35,343 nucleotides of DNA from Balneolia bacterium. Its GTDB lineage: Bacteria > Bacteroidota > Rhodothermia > Balneolales > Cyclonatronaceae. The stretch is taken from positions 1 to 35,343 of the forward strand of contig PXCK01000197.1 of NCBI GenBank assembly GCA_003566635.1, written 5' to 3'. The translations under genes were made by a program, and so were the position numbers. The notes below the pieces were generated by a model that was given only the letters and a program-made list of their open reading frames with translations, had not been told where the DNA came from and searched no databases. Each line of letters begins with the position of its first letter. Within the stretch, counting starts at the first letter, position 1. Below are positions 16,759 to 25,393 of this stretch, piece after piece.

Positions 16759-17685
16759 TCAAATACCAATTTTATCTTTGGTTGCTTTTTTGGGAGTAGA
16801 TTTAATCGTTACTTCATGTTTTTTTTCTAAATAGGCAATTATTTTATCTGCAATATCAATTCCGGTCGAGGTTTCTATACCTTGTAGTCCTGGAGAGGAG
16901 TTAACTTCCATAACCAATGGGCCGCGATTGCTTTGTAACATATCAACACCTGCTATACCAAGCCCGAGCGATTTCGCAGCTTTCACTGCTGTAGATTTTT
17001 CAGCTCTTGATAGTTTAACCGGTTCTGCTGTACCACCTCTGTGAAGATTCGAACGGAAGTCACCTTCTTGCCCGGTGCGTTTCATTGCTCCCACAACCTT
17101 GCCGTCAATTACAAATGCACGTATATCAGTTCCTTTGGATTCTTTTATAAATTCCTGAACCAAAATATTCACTTTTAATCCGTAGAAAGCATCAAGTACA
17201 GATTCTGCCGCTTTTTTAGTTTCAGCTAAAACCACACCTATACCCTGAGTACCTTCCAAAAGTTTAATAACCAAAGGTGTACCACCAACCATTTTTATCA
17301 AATCGTCTTTGTCTTTGGGTTGGCGTGCAAAACCGGTAATGGGCATACCAACCCCTTCACGCGCAAGAAGTTGCATACTCCTAAGTTTATCGCGTGACCG
17401 CACAATAGCTTGTGACTCAACAGCTGAAATAATTCCCATCATTTCGAATTGGCGTACAATAGCACAGCCGTAAAAGGTTACAGAAGCCCCAATACGTGGA
17501 ATTACTGCATCAATATCAACAAGCTTTTCACTATTGTAATGTATTTCGGGCTTTGATTGCTCAATGGATACATAACATTTCGTATGATCAATTACCCTCA
17601 TTTCATGACCACGCTTTTCACCGGCTTCAACCAGTCGCCTTGTTGAATACAAGTTTTTATTTCGTGATAATACAACAATGTGCAT
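16759..17685 (-). CDS. rimK: RimK-type ATP-grasp alpha-L-glutamate ligase
   Basis: 308 residues. RimK adds glutamates to the C-terminus of ribosomal protein S6 in Escherichia coli; relatives make other peptide tags or oligopeptides. ATP-grasp elements are clear: [15 protein letters not shown] (141-155), [19 protein letters not shown] (174-192), the RSNLHRGG loop (211-218) and the metal-binding MEVNSSPGL (259-267). The family-typical [10 protein letters not shown] lies at 64-73. The C-terminal 20 residues are lysine-rich. It sits between a retropepsin-like protease gene (2 bp upstream) and an AstE-like hydrolase gene (2 bp downstream). The symbol reflects the family; the true acceptor here may not be S6. 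Confidence 0.88.
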   Translation of the reverse strand: MHIVVLSRNKNLYSTRRLVEAGEKRGHEMRVIDHTKCYVSIEQSKPEIHYNSEKLVDIDAVIPRIGASVTFYGCAIVRQFEMMGIISAVESQAIVRSRDKLRSMQLLAREGVGMPITGFARQPKDKDDLIKMVGGTPLVIKLLEGTQGIGVVLAETKKAAESVLDAFYGLKVNILVQEFIKESKGTDIRAFVIDGKVVGAMKRTGQEGDFRSNLHRGGTAEPVKLSRAEKSTAVKAAKSLGLGIAGVDMLQSNRGPLVMEVNSSPGLQGIETSTGIDIADKIIAYLEKKHEVTIKSTPKKATKDKIGI

Positions 17686-17687
17686 GG

Positions 17688-18122
17688 TTACCTTTCTAAA
17701 TTAGATATATTAAATTTTGATACATCAACAATGAATTTTCCTGATATGGCTTTTCTGCCCAATAAAACCGGATATACCATATTTGTACGGTCAGCCAAAG
17801 AGAATTCGGCCATATATTTCTTGCCATATAGAACCATAGTCGTTTTTATAATGACTCGCTTTTGAGTATGGCCGGAACTGGATTTTATTTTTTTTATACG
17901 AACTACCGGTAATTCAAACTCTTTATGATTGTATTGCGGATGACCCGGATCTAACAACTTAAACCGCACCATTTCTTTGCCGTCAGATTCAAAAAGCTCT
18001 ACATCGTGGCAATGCAAAGCCGAGGTATATGCGCCTGTATCCACTTTCGCATCAACATTTTGCAAATCTAAATCCGGCAGGCTTATTTCCTCTCGTCGTC
18101 CAATTACTTTTTTAGTTTTCAA
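17688..18122 (-). CDS. Retropepsin-like (RimB/PF05618) protease associated with RimK
   Basis: 144 residues. The active-site DTGA is at 28-31 ([14 protein letters not shown]), and the family's [15 protein letters not shown] block is at 121-135. Databases often name the family ATP-dependent zinc protease, but the fold is that of a single-domain aspartic protease. In Pseudomonas the RimB member acts with RimK on glutamylated S6. Start is TTG at 18122, directly after an in-frame stop, with no ATG before the active site. First gene of the three-gene cassette, 2 bp before rimK. The cassette promoter should lie in 18123-18260, divergent from miaB. Confidence 0.85.
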   Translation of the reverse strand: MKTKKVIGRREEISLPDLDLQNVDAKVDTGAYTSALHCHDVELFESDGKEMVRFKLLDPGHPQYNHKEFELPVVRIKKIKSSSGHTQKRVIIKTTMVLYGKKYMAEFSLADRTNMVYPVLLGRKAISGKFIVDVSKFNISNLER

Positions 18123-18306
18123 TCAATTCAATTCAGTGAATAATTCATGCAAAAGATAATCACCAAACACCCCCTAAACAACAATATTATAATTGTTAAA
18201 AAATCGATTTACTATACCCCAAGAACACAAAAGTTCTTAAGCCTAATTATTCGTATATTTATTGATTAAACTAATTAATCCCCACAAATCCAGATATATT
18301 TTAAAC

Positions 18307-19680
18307 GTGGAATCCAAAAAATTCTTTATCGAAACCTACGGATGTCAAATGAACTTTGCCGATACCGAAATCGTGCAATCTATTATGACCGAAAGAGGTA
18401 TGAAACCGGCTGATGACGCAGAAGCAGCAGATATCATTTTTATTAACACTTGCTCCATTCGCGATAATGCTGAACGTAAGGTTTGGGATAGGTTAAAATA
18501 TTTTAAATCCCTAAAAACCAAGAAGCATCAAGATAAGGTTGTTGGTGTTTTGGGGTGCATGGCAGAGCGTATTCGGGAGAAATTTCTTGAAGAAAAAAAG
18601 CTGGTTGATTTAGTCGTAGGTCCTGATGCCTACCGTGATATCCCACGTTTGCTTGCCGAAGTTGAAGACGGTAGAAAAGCCGTTAATGTGTTACTATCTC
18701 TGGAGGAGACCTACGCGGATATCACCCCTGTTCGGGTTACCGGAAACGGAGTTACTTCTTTTGTTTCTATTATGAGGGGTTGCGATAATATGTGTTCATT
18801 CTGCGTTGTGCCATTTACACGCGGTCGTGAAAGAAGTCGCTCAGCCGACAGCATCATTCAGGAAATTCAACAACTAAGTGACAACGGTTACAAAGAAGTG
18901 ACTGTACTAGGACAAAACGTAAACTCTTACAAAGCCGATGGTGTTAGTTTCGCTGATTTGATGTACCGCGCCAGCATGGTTAATCCGGAAATGCGCGTTC
19001 GTTTCTCAACATCTCACCCAAAGGATTTTCCGGACGAACTTCTACATGTAATCAATGAGCGTCCAAATATTTGTAATTACATCCATATTCCTGCTCAAAG
19101 CGGTAGCAGTGAAGTGTTAAAAAGGATGCGTCGCCCTTACACACGGGAAGAATATTTAGAATTGATTGATCATATGACGAATCTGATTCCGGGTGTGTCC
19201 CTCTCAACCGATATTATCACAGGTTTTTGTGGAGAAACGGAAAAACAACATCTGGAAACCATGTCACTTATGGCGCAGGTTCGTTACGACTTAGCGTATA
19301 TGTTTGCCTATTCCGAGCGAGAGCGAACATTGGCACATCGCAAGTACGAAGATGATATCCCTGAAGAGATTAAAAAGCGTCGACTATCCGAAATCATCGA
19401 TCAACAGATGAACATTCAAGAGGAAAACAATCTTAAGGAAGTTGGAAAACGTCATTTGGTTTTGGTTGAAAACACCAGTAAGCGTAATGAGAACCAGTTA
19501 TCCGGTAGAACCGATACGAATAAAATGGTTGTTTTTGATCGTTTGGATTTTGTTCGTGGTGATTATGTGGAAGTTGAAATAACAGGAAGTACTTCTGCTA
19601 CGTTATTTGCAAAACCTATTCGAAAGAGTTCTATTCAAGAATTTTACGCTGCTGAGACTACAGCTTTACCAACTGTCTGA
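18307..19680 (+). CDS. miaB: tRNA-2-methylthio-N6-dimethylallyladenosine synthase
   Basis: 457 residues from GTG at 18307, chosen because family members begin with a short lead into KKFFIETYGCQMN. A TTG at 18262 would add 15 unconserved residues. MiaB is a radical-SAM enzyme that adds the methylthio group at A37 of tRNAs. The auxiliary-cluster cysteines C13, C49 and C84 sit in the N-terminal domain. The radical-SAM cysteines C159, C163 and C166 are in MRGCDNMCSFC, followed by VVPFTRGRERSR. A TRAM-like domain ends the protein (about 380-445). It leads a plus-strand unit with a sigma-54 activator 24 bp downstream, then lptE. Confidence 0.94.
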   Translation: MESKKFFIETYGCQMNFADTEIVQSIMTERGMKPADDAEAADIIFINTCSIRDNAERKVWDRLKYFKSLKTKKHQDKVVGVLGCMAERIREKFLEEKKLVDLVVGPDAYRDIPRLLAEVEDGRKAVNVLLSLEETYADITPVRVTGNGVTSFVSIMRGCDNMCSFCVVPFTRGRERSRSADSIIQEIQQLSDNGYKEVTVLGQNVNSYKADGVSFADLMYRASMVNPEMRVRFSTSHPKDFPDELLHVINERPNICNYIHIPAQSGSSEVLKRMRRPYTREEYLELIDHMTNLIPGVSLSTDIITGFCGETEKQHLETMSLMAQVRYDLAYMFAYSERERTLAHRKYEDDIPEEIKKRRLSEIIDQQMNIQEENNLKEVGKRHLVLVENTSKRNENQLSGRTDTNKMVVFDRLDFVRGDYVEVEITGSTSATLFAKPIRKSSIQEFYAAETTALPTV

Positions 19681-19704
19681 TATCTTAATATTGGAGAAAT
19701 AAGT

Positions 19705-21003
19705 ATGGCTGATGTAAAAAAACAAATTCAGGAAAAATTTGGGTTGATAGGTGAATCCGAGGCCCTAAAAAAAGTTCTGGATAAAGCTGCCCAAGTTGCG
19801 CCAACAAAAATCAACGTTTTGCTTAGGGGTGAAAGCGGTGTTGGTAAAGACGTTATGGCTCGGGTTATTCACGGGCTGAGTGATCGTAAAGATCAAAAAA
19901 TCGTTATTGTAAACTGCGGAGCGATACCTGAAGGTATAATTGAAAGCGAATTGTTTGGTCACGAACGGGGATCGTTTACCGGAGCCGAAGATACGCGTCA
20001 GGGTTACTTCGAAATGGCCGATGGCGGTACAATTTTTCTTGATGAGATTGGTGATACACCCAAAAATGTTCAGGTTAAACTTCTTCGAATTCTCGAAAAC
20101 GGCGAATATTATCGTGTGGGCTCAAGTCAGGTTCGAAAGACCGATGTCCGTATCATAACGGCAACAAATCGAGACCTTTGGAAAGATGTAGAAAACGGAA
20201 ACTTCCGCGAAGATTTATACTACCGCCTCGATACCGTTACCATTCACTTACCCCCTCTCCGTGAACGTCAGGATGACATCATCCCTATATTTCATTCCTT
20301 TGTTAAGGAATATGCTCAAAAATACGATTCCATTTTTCAAGGGTTTTCTGATGAAGCCAGAAAACTACTGATTTCCTACAGATGGCCCGGTAACATTCGT
20401 GAACTCAGAAACGTGGCTGAGCAGTTGGTCGTTTTAGAAAAATCGCAATATATCACACCGGAAATTCTCCAAAAATATCTGCGCGGACGCCAACGAGAAG
20501 GCAAAGCCGACAACCTCCCCATTCCATCCTTCTACAAAAAGTACGATACAGAGCACGACTCCGACCATGAACGCCAATTAATGTATCGTGCGCTTATTGA
20601 ACTGCGAACTGAAATTGCCGAGATGAAAAAAATGCTCGGAACTCTGGTTTACTCCAACATTAAAACTGAGGGTTCTGGCGAAGTAAAACCATACAAGCTT
20701 CTTGGCACCGGTAGTGTTGATATTGATGACCTAAACATTGGTAAAGAAATATCATTGGGAATAAGCCGTCCCGATGGATTTGAGTCTCAGGATGCTCACC
20801 ATGAAGACATACACGATGATGAAGCACCGGATAATGACATATTCTCTGATCCTAAAAGAATTCCTTCTGTTGAAGAAGCCGAAAAATATCTGATTAAAAA
20901 AGCATTGGATAAATTTGAAGGAAATCGTCGTAAAGCAGCCGAAACATTGGGCATGAGCGAACGAACACTTTATCGTAAACTTGATCAGTACGAATTGATT
21001 TAA
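19705..21003 (+). CDS. Sigma-54-dependent transcriptional activator without a receiver domain
   Basis: 432 residues. It starts directly with the AAA+ domain (about 12-260): Walker A GESGVGKD (42-49), the sigma-54-contacting loop as GSFTGA (89-94) rather than GAFTGA, Walker B TIFLDE (109-114), the FREDLYYRL arginine block (167-175) and WPGNIRELRN (227-236). A low-complexity, Asp/Glu-rich linker (about 265-385) with a short helical segment follows. A Fis-type helix-turn-helix closes the protein (about 395-432, ...NRRKAAETLGMSERTLYRKL). With no receiver or sensor domain it is probably controlled by expression or by a partner protein. The order miaB - activator - lptE is, as I recall, conserved in Bacteroidota. 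Spacing to lptE is 2 bp. Confidence 0.92.
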   Translation: MADVKKQIQEKFGLIGESEALKKVLDKAAQVAPTKINVLLRGESGVGKDVMARVIHGLSDRKDQKIVIVNCGAIPEGIIESELFGHERGSFTGAEDTRQGYFEMADGGTIFLDEIGDTPKNVQVKLLRILENGEYYRVGSSQVRKTDVRIITATNRDLWKDVENGNFREDLYYRLDTVTIHLPPLRERQDDIIPIFHSFVKEYAQKYDSIFQGFSDEARKLLISYRWPGNIRELRNVAEQLVVLEKSQYITPEILQKYLRGRQREGKADNLPIPSFYKKYDTEHDSDHERQLMYRALIELRTEIAEMKKMLGTLVYSNIKTEGSGEVKPYKLLGTGSVDIDDLNIGKEISLGISRPDGFESQDAHHEDIHDDEAPDNDIFSDPKRIPSVEEAEKYLIKKALDKFEGNRRKAAETLGMSERTLYRKLDQYELI

Positions 21004-21005
21004 AA

Positions 21006-21518
21006 ATGAAACTCGCTCGCAACATAGCTTTACTTATTTTTGCTACAATTTTGTTAAGTGGGTGCCTGCGCTACAGTTTTACGGGTGTATCAATCCCATC
21101 GGACGTAAGCACAGTATACATCCCTTTCTTCCCTGACAACTCTTCAAGCGGGCTTTCATTTTTAACTGATGATTTAAACGAAGCCCTTGTTAACCGTTTC
21201 GTAAATCAAAGTCGTTTGCGTTTAGTAAGCAATGAAAATGATGCCGATATTATTTTGGACGGAGTAATCATGAGCTACCAAAACAGGCCGTTTAGTGTTG
21301 CAGGTGATGAACGTGCAAACCTTAACCGGGTTGATATTAATGTAAGAGCATCATTCAAATACCGAACTGAAAACGAGCCCGAGTGGGACAAAAACTTTAA
21401 TGGTGTTTTTGAATTTGACCCCAATGAAGACCCGATTGATGGCGAGCGTCAGGCTGTAAATGAGGCCATGCAGCGAATAGCCCAAAATATGTTTAATGAC
21501 GCCTTAGGAAATTGGTGA
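21006..21518 (+). CDS. lptE: LptE family lipoprotein (LPS assembly)
   Basis: 170 residues. The signal peptide ends in a lipobox LSGC with C20 as the lipidated residue. The body, beginning YSFTGVSIPSDVSTVYIPFFPDN, fits Bacteroidota LptE-like proteins that plug LptD at the outer membrane for lipopolysaccharide export. It is only 2 bp after the sigma-54 activator, so likely co-transcribed with it and miaB. In related genomes secG often follows; here a minus-strand gene overlaps the last 15 bp. Sequence conservation in this family is low, and the call leans on context. Confidence 0.8.
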   Translation: MKLARNIALLIFATILLSGCLRYSFTGVSIPSDVSTVYIPFFPDNSSSGLSFLTDDLNEALVNRFVNQSRLRLVSNENDADIILDGVIMSYQNRPFSVAGDERANLNRVDINVRASFKYRTENEPEWDKNFNGVFEFDPNEDPIDGERQAVNEAMQRIAQNMFNDALGNW

Positions 21519-22217
21519 AACAGTCATCAGAAACTGCGGATATAACCCATCTACCAAATTGTTTGCATCAATTTCTACCGAATTTACAAATGGTTCAATT
21601 TGTCGAACATCAAAACCGGATTTCTTGATATTAAAAGTTAAATCCCCCGCAAAAAAACCGGATTGCAACCAGGTAGACGGCATATTATGACTGGAGGATA
21701 TTAGAATTTTTTTCTCACTATCACTTATGTCATTTGTTTTATTCAACTCCTCGGCTATTAGCATTCTTCTATTGCTGATATCGTTTAATAAACAGGAGAA
21801 TCTAACCGTTTTACTTTTTTCTACCCCATTTGAAGAAGCACTCTCAAAAAACCATGGTACTGTATATTTATCCTTAGAGATATATATGAATGCAACAAGA
21901 TCAGGTTCGTCAAACCTAGGAAATGTTCTCAGGTTCGTTTTATAACCACATGAATGGATTGCAGACCTAAGGAGTGATATCATCAATCCAGCTGAAAAAT
22001 AAGCATCAAATTCTCGGTTGAACTCATCGGGCAGGTATGTTTCTTTCTTAAATAATACTTCCAAAACATCGCCACGGAAATGAATCTGGCAATGGGGTTC
22101 AATACCCAACTCTACCATCTTTTTTTGAACAAAAGAGGTTAATGCTTTCATTTTCTGCGAAAATGATTCACCGTTCAATGTCAACTTTTTAAATAATCTT
22201 TGAGATAAAACATCCAT
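21504..22217 (-). CDS. Uncharacterised protein, possibly nitroreductase-fold (Acg-like)
   Basis: 237 residues from ATG at 22217; a TTG five codons earlier (22232) would overlap the YceI stop by four bases. No signal peptide or membrane segment. The middle segment FSAGLMISLLRSAIHSCGY followed by PDLVAFIYI resembles the helix and strand that precede the FMN site in Acg/Rv3131-type nitroreductase-like proteins. I do not see flavin-binding arginines, and the protein is shorter than that family. The function should be regarded as unknown. It follows a YceI gene by 11 bp in the same direction and overlaps lptE on the other strand by 15 bp. Confidence 0.55.
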   Translation of the reverse strand: MDVLSQRLFKKLTLNGESFSQKMKALTSFVQKKMVELGIEPHCQIHFRGDVLEVLFKKETYLPDEFNREFDAYFSAGLMISLLRSAIHSCGYKTNLRTFPRFDEPDLVAFIYISKDKYTVPWFFESASSNGVEKSKTVRFSCLLNDISNRRMLIAEELNKTNDISDSEKKILISSSHNMPSTWLQSGFFAGDLTFNIKKSGFDVRQIEPFVNSVEIDANNLVDGLYPQFLMTVSPIS

Positions 22218-22228
22218 GACACACCTAA

Positions 22229-22870
22229 TCAATTCGAGCTTGCCCTGCAGATCTTTGTTCTGCTGTTAGAGAGAAAAAAAACCTCCAATTCATCATGGGC
22301 TCTAATCAAGCCAAACATAGCACTTGGAGGTTCTATCCCGAAATCTGTCATTTTTATTTTTTTGGAGCCTTTTAGAGTAAATCGATTTAACTCGCAAGGC
22401 TCAACATCAACCATTACATTTATATCTTTACTTACGCCTGCTACAGTTAACACACCTTTTACGTCCAGCTGGAATGGTGCACATTCAGGATCAAGATTGG
22501 TAACAAGTCGAGCTGACTTGTAACTGAATTCTATGGATGGATAAATCTCTGCTCTAAGTGCGCGATAAAAGTCACGATTCATTTGGCGTCTGCCGCAATC
22601 AAAATCAAAAACCGGAATCTTTATCCTAACTTCACCATTGTTGTTATTTGTCAGTTCAGACGGATCAGTAACATTGGTACTTTCTATGGTGGCATACCCA
22701 ACAACCTCCAAAGCTTTACAATAAATATCGGCCACAGTGGAGGAACCTTCAATCCAAATCAAGCTCTCCTCTTCAATCAAAACAATTTCATTTTGAGCCT
22801 GTATTTGTACAAAAGCAATACCAAATAAAATCGGAAAGATTATTATCGCTTTTGGGATGAAGGTTTTCAT
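22229..22870 (-). CDS. YceI-like domain protein, exported
   Basis: 213 residues, signal peptide 1-25 (IIIFPILFGIAFVQIQAQ). The lipocalin-like YceI pattern is present: IWIEGSSTVADI near the start, the IEFSYKSARLV strand, LTVAGVSKDINVMVDVE and the C-terminal FGIEPPSAMFGLIRAHDELEV. The family binds isoprenoid or lipid-like molecules in the periplasm; some members work with respiratory cytochromes. Four or more cysteines occur in the mature part, unlike the neighbouring paralogue. It is 51 bp downstream of the other YceI gene and 11 bp before the uncharacterised gene, suggesting one transcript. Confidence 0.85.
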   Translation of the reverse strand: MKTFIPKAIIIFPILFGIAFVQIQAQNEIVLIEEESLIWIEGSSTVADIYCKALEVVGYATIESTNVTDPSELTNNNNGEVRIKIPVFDFDCGRRQMNRDFYRALRAEIYPSIEFSYKSARLVTNLDPECAPFQLDVKGVLTVAGVSKDINVMVDVEPCELNRFTLKGSKKIKMTDFGIEPPSAMFGLIRAHDELEVFFLSNSRTKICRASSN

Positions 22871-22921
22871 AGTTAGGCCTACGTTTTGTTTTTGATATGC
22901 ATATTGCCAAACACTTTAGAA

Positions 22922-23548
22922 TTAATTAGCTGTTAACACTAATCTATATTCGATTTCAAGGTCTTCACTTGCACGAATTGTACCTAACATAGCCGATGGA
23001 CGGTCGATGTTAAAATCGCTGAATCCCATTTGTTGAGTACCCGAAAATACAATATCGCCATTTTCCATTAACTCACCTACTAGGGTTAAAGTTACGTCTC
23101 TGCTCACACCTGCTGCAGTTATAGTACCTGTAGTTTCAATTTCAAAACGCGCACCTTCTGATGTAGTATTTGGTGTTAAAACCGCATCATTAAGCGTGAA
23201 AGTGATTTCGGGGTGTTGTCCTTCTTTCAGGTAATTATGGATATTTCGAGTCATTCTATTACCTGCATCTGAATCGATATCTTTAACCGGAATAGAAAAA
23301 TTTTGGAGAGTAAAAATACCGTTTCTTGACTCATCAAGATTTTTAAGAGTTTCAAAATCAACAGTAAAAGATGCGAGAATAGTATTTACATCAGCATCCC
23401 AACTACCTACGGTTGAACCGCCATTTATGGTCATAGTGCTTTGAGCATTGTCTAATGTATATGTTACGGTTACAGGAGGTTCAGTTGCAGTTACAAGTGC
23501 AATTGCCGGTATAATTAAAAGCGCGATTAGTGATTTCAGGATTTTCAT
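22922..23548 (-). CDS. YceI family protein, exported
   Basis: 208 residues, with a signal peptide of about 20 residues (LIALLIIPAIALVTA). Typical YceI strands are seen: YTLDNAQSTMTINGGSTVGSW, HPEITFTLNDAVL, TGTITAAGVSRDVTLTLVGE and FSDFNIDRPSAMLGTIRASE. The mature protein is cysteine-free, in contrast to the paralogue downstream. The two genes look like an old tandem duplication that has diverged strongly. A terminator separates it from the outer-membrane gene upstream, so its promoter is probably within 23549-23610 or it receives read-through. Confidence 0.9.
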   Translation of the reverse strand: MKILKSLIALLIIPAIALVTATEPPVTVTYTLDNAQSTMTINGGSTVGSWDADVNTILASFTVDFETLKNLDESRNGIFTLQNFSIPVKDIDSDAGNRMTRNIHNYLKEGQHPEITFTLNDAVLTPNTTSEGARFEIETTGTITAAGVSRDVTLTLVGELMENGDIVFSGTQQMGFSDFNIDRPSAMLGTIRASEDLEIEYRLVLTAN

Positions 23549-23568
23549 AGTCTTATCTATTTTAAGAA

Positions 23569-23596
23569 AACACCCGCCACTTGGTGACGGGTGCTA
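23569..23596 (-). terminator. Terminator after the outer-membrane barrel gene
   Basis: On the minus strand CACCCGTCAC (23593-23584), a 3-nt loop and GTGGCGGGTG (23580-23571) form a 10-bp stem with one G-U pair, followed by TTTTCTT. It lies about 18 bp after the stop codon of the barrel protein gene. Confidence 0.85.
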
Positions 23597-23610
23597 AGGG
23601 TTGTTCTTTA

Positions 23611-24879
23611 TTAGAAACTGATTACAGCTTCTAGCATAAATCCGCTGAATTCAGCATCATTAAATATTGAGTTTGCATTGAAGCCGCTATATGTTTGATT
23701 CACATATTCAACTTTTGCAAGTACGTTTTTGGTTAGGAACCATCCGCCACCAATGTTCAATCTTGTAATATCAATGTCATCACCTTGGTTGGTTTCACCG
23801 GTTACATGGTTAATTCTGGAACCTACATAGAAACGCTCGTCATTGCCAAAACGATACAGTAACTCTCCACCAAACTGCTGTACAGTTCTTCTATCATTTT
23901 CAGCTTGTGCTTTACCTGAAGCATTTTCATACAATCCAAAGAATTCGATACCACGATACTTAATAAACGGGTTGATCATAAATGCTGTAAGTTCGTTAGA
24001 AAATGCAGGATCAAATCTTGGTGTTCTGAACTCACCGGGATTTTCTGTAAGAATATTATAATAACGAGCACCAGCACGATCACCGGCATATAAGTATGTA
24101 CGGTTTGATTGGCCGGTATGGTAAACAGAACCGGTTAATCGAACTCTCAGGTCTTCATCAATCTGACGATCGAAACCGATCTTACCAACAAGAGACACAT
24201 GCGTTTCTAATTGATCTTCCGCAACTAACCTAACTGATTGATTTAACTTACCATTTGTAATACCAATCATACCAATGAAGCCATTTCTCTGATAATAAAT
24301 TTCACCACCAACCTCTGTAGTGAATGCATCCATTATATAGTTACCAACAAATGGGTTGAAAATAGTTTGGGCATTATCACTTCTTCTGAAATGAGCATCA
24401 CCGTAGTTGATTTCCATATGGCCCACTTTAATTGTAACATAATCCATTATGTCAGATAAAAAGTCTTCCTGAATGAAATCTAAGCGATCTACCTGCATGT
24501 AACCACCTTTAACATAAGGTTGAGCATGGTGGCGGGAAGATAGATAAGTTCTCAAATGCATACGTAAACCTCTGTGTAACTGAACATCTATATCAAGGTT
24601 TGATGTTGCAAGGTTGAAATTCGGGCCAATATCAAAAATTGGAACACCACCATTGCTGTGGTCTAATGCCTGGAATTGCAGGGTGTTAGATCCACCTATA
24701 CGAACATTTACTCCATCAAATTCAACATCGGTTGATTTTGGCGTTTCAAAAACGTTGATACCTGTTTTATCCGGAGCTCTAAAGTATTGTAAATCTCTTG
24801 CGAATTGAGCTTCTGCACTGATAGTTACAAGAGCTATCGAAAAGATGAGAAGCGATATTTTAATGATTATATTTTTCAT
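23611..24879 (-). CDS. Outer-membrane beta-barrel (porin-like) protein
   Basis: 422 residues from ATG at 24879; an upstream in-frame start at 24945 would place 22 polar residues before the signal peptide and is rejected. Signal peptide MKNIIIKISLLIFSIALVTISAEAQ. The mature part alternates polar and hydrophobic residues with many aromatic strand ends (YVTIKVGHMEINYGD, FYVGSRINHVTG, NVLAKVEYVNQTYSGF) and ends in phenylalanine, the usual outer-membrane targeting signal. The length suits a 14-18-strand barrel. I do not recognise the substrate; phosphate-selective-porin-like proteins are the nearest picture. It is the first gene before two YceI genes, but a terminator lies between. Confidence 0.75.
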   Translation of the reverse strand: MKNIIIKISLLIFSIALVTISAEAQFARDLQYFRAPDKTGINVFETPKSTDVEFDGVNVRIGGSNTLQFQALDHSNGGVPIFDIGPNFNLATSNLDIDVQLHRGLRMHLRTYLSSRHHAQPYVKGGYMQVDRLDFIQEDFLSDIMDYVTIKVGHMEINYGDAHFRRSDNAQTIFNPFVGNYIMDAFTTEVGGEIYYQRNGFIGMIGITNGKLNQSVRLVAEDQLETHVSLVGKIGFDRQIDEDLRVRLTGSVYHTGQSNRTYLYAGDRAGARYYNILTENPGEFRTPRFDPAFSNELTAFMINPFIKYRGIEFFGLYENASGKAQAENDRRTVQQFGGELLYRFGNDERFYVGSRINHVTGETNQGDDIDITRLNIGGGWFLTKNVLAKVEYVNQTYSGFNANSIFNDAEFSGFMLEAVISF

Positions 24880-25149
24880 GATATTTGTTATTTGATTAGA
24901 AATAAATTGAAATAAAAAAACTCTTGTTAATTGAGCTTTTAACACTACTGCCAGTTAACAATCATAATATCATAACTTTATTAGATTATTAATGTAGGCT
25001 TTAGTCTGTTTGATTTGTAGGGGCATTTTGACAGACTTTGTAGGGGTTTTCCTTACATGAAATACGAATGGTTGTATATGATAAAAACCTAAGTAGTCTA
25101 AATAAATCAAGCTGTTATAAAACCTTCTAACTCGCAAAAACTTAGCTAC

Positions 25150-25218
25150 CATCCCCCGAATTGGCTACGCCAATTCGTACCCTCCCGGTAAACCGGGGTA
25201 GGCACTTCAAAGGGGGAT
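25150..25218 (-). repeat. Composite palindromic repeat, copy 1 (long form)
   Basis: Outer ATCCCCC/GGGGGAT ends enclose the hairpin GAATTGGC-TAC-GCCAATTC (25158-25176) and a second hairpin CTCCCGGTAAACCGGGG. The flank on the right (25219-25248) shares the TAATTATTATT-type leader with other copies read on the minus strand. Orientation is given by that leader and by the GGGGGATGGT trailer. Confidence 0.8.
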
Positions 25219-25309
25219 ATTCTTACATTCAATAATAATAATTACATACGAGTATTTCTTGGATGTTTTTTTAAAACTCAAAAGCTTGAACTATTTCATA
25301 GACATTAAA

Positions 25310-25360
25310 ATCCCCCTTTGTAAGGGGGAAGAGAGCGGCGCAGCCGCTCGAGGGGGATGG
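25310..25360 (+). repeat. Composite palindromic repeat, copy 2 (short form)
   Basis: ATCCCCCTTTGTAAGGGGG, then GAGCGGC-GCA-GCCGCTC (a perfect 7-bp stem), then GAGGGGGAT. The CCCCC run can pair with either G-run, giving two alternative folds. The trailer GGCACGGAAGGTTG leads straight to the 3' end of the DUF559 gene. Confidence 0.85.
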
Positions 25361-25393
25361 CACGGAAGGTTGTTTCTGGGAAAGTGACTGAAT

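Larger units (their letters stand above)
24880..25393. other. 514-bp non-coding region with two palindromic repeats
   Basis: AT-rich spacer upstream of the outer-membrane barrel gene that should hold its promoter. It includes two copies of the composite palindromic repeat (25150-25218 and 25310-25358, opposite orientations). A 60-codon frame at 24970-25152 has no recognisable content and is not called. Confidence 0.55.

Noticed and set aside
18262-18306. TTG start for miaB, 15 codons upstream
   Set aside because: The added residues are not typical of MiaB; the GTG at 18307 gives the usual N-terminus. The TTG cannot be fully excluded.
24880-24945. Longer N-terminus for the outer-membrane barrel protein
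   Set aside because: It would put 22 residues before a clear signal peptide; the ATG at 24879 is the natural start.
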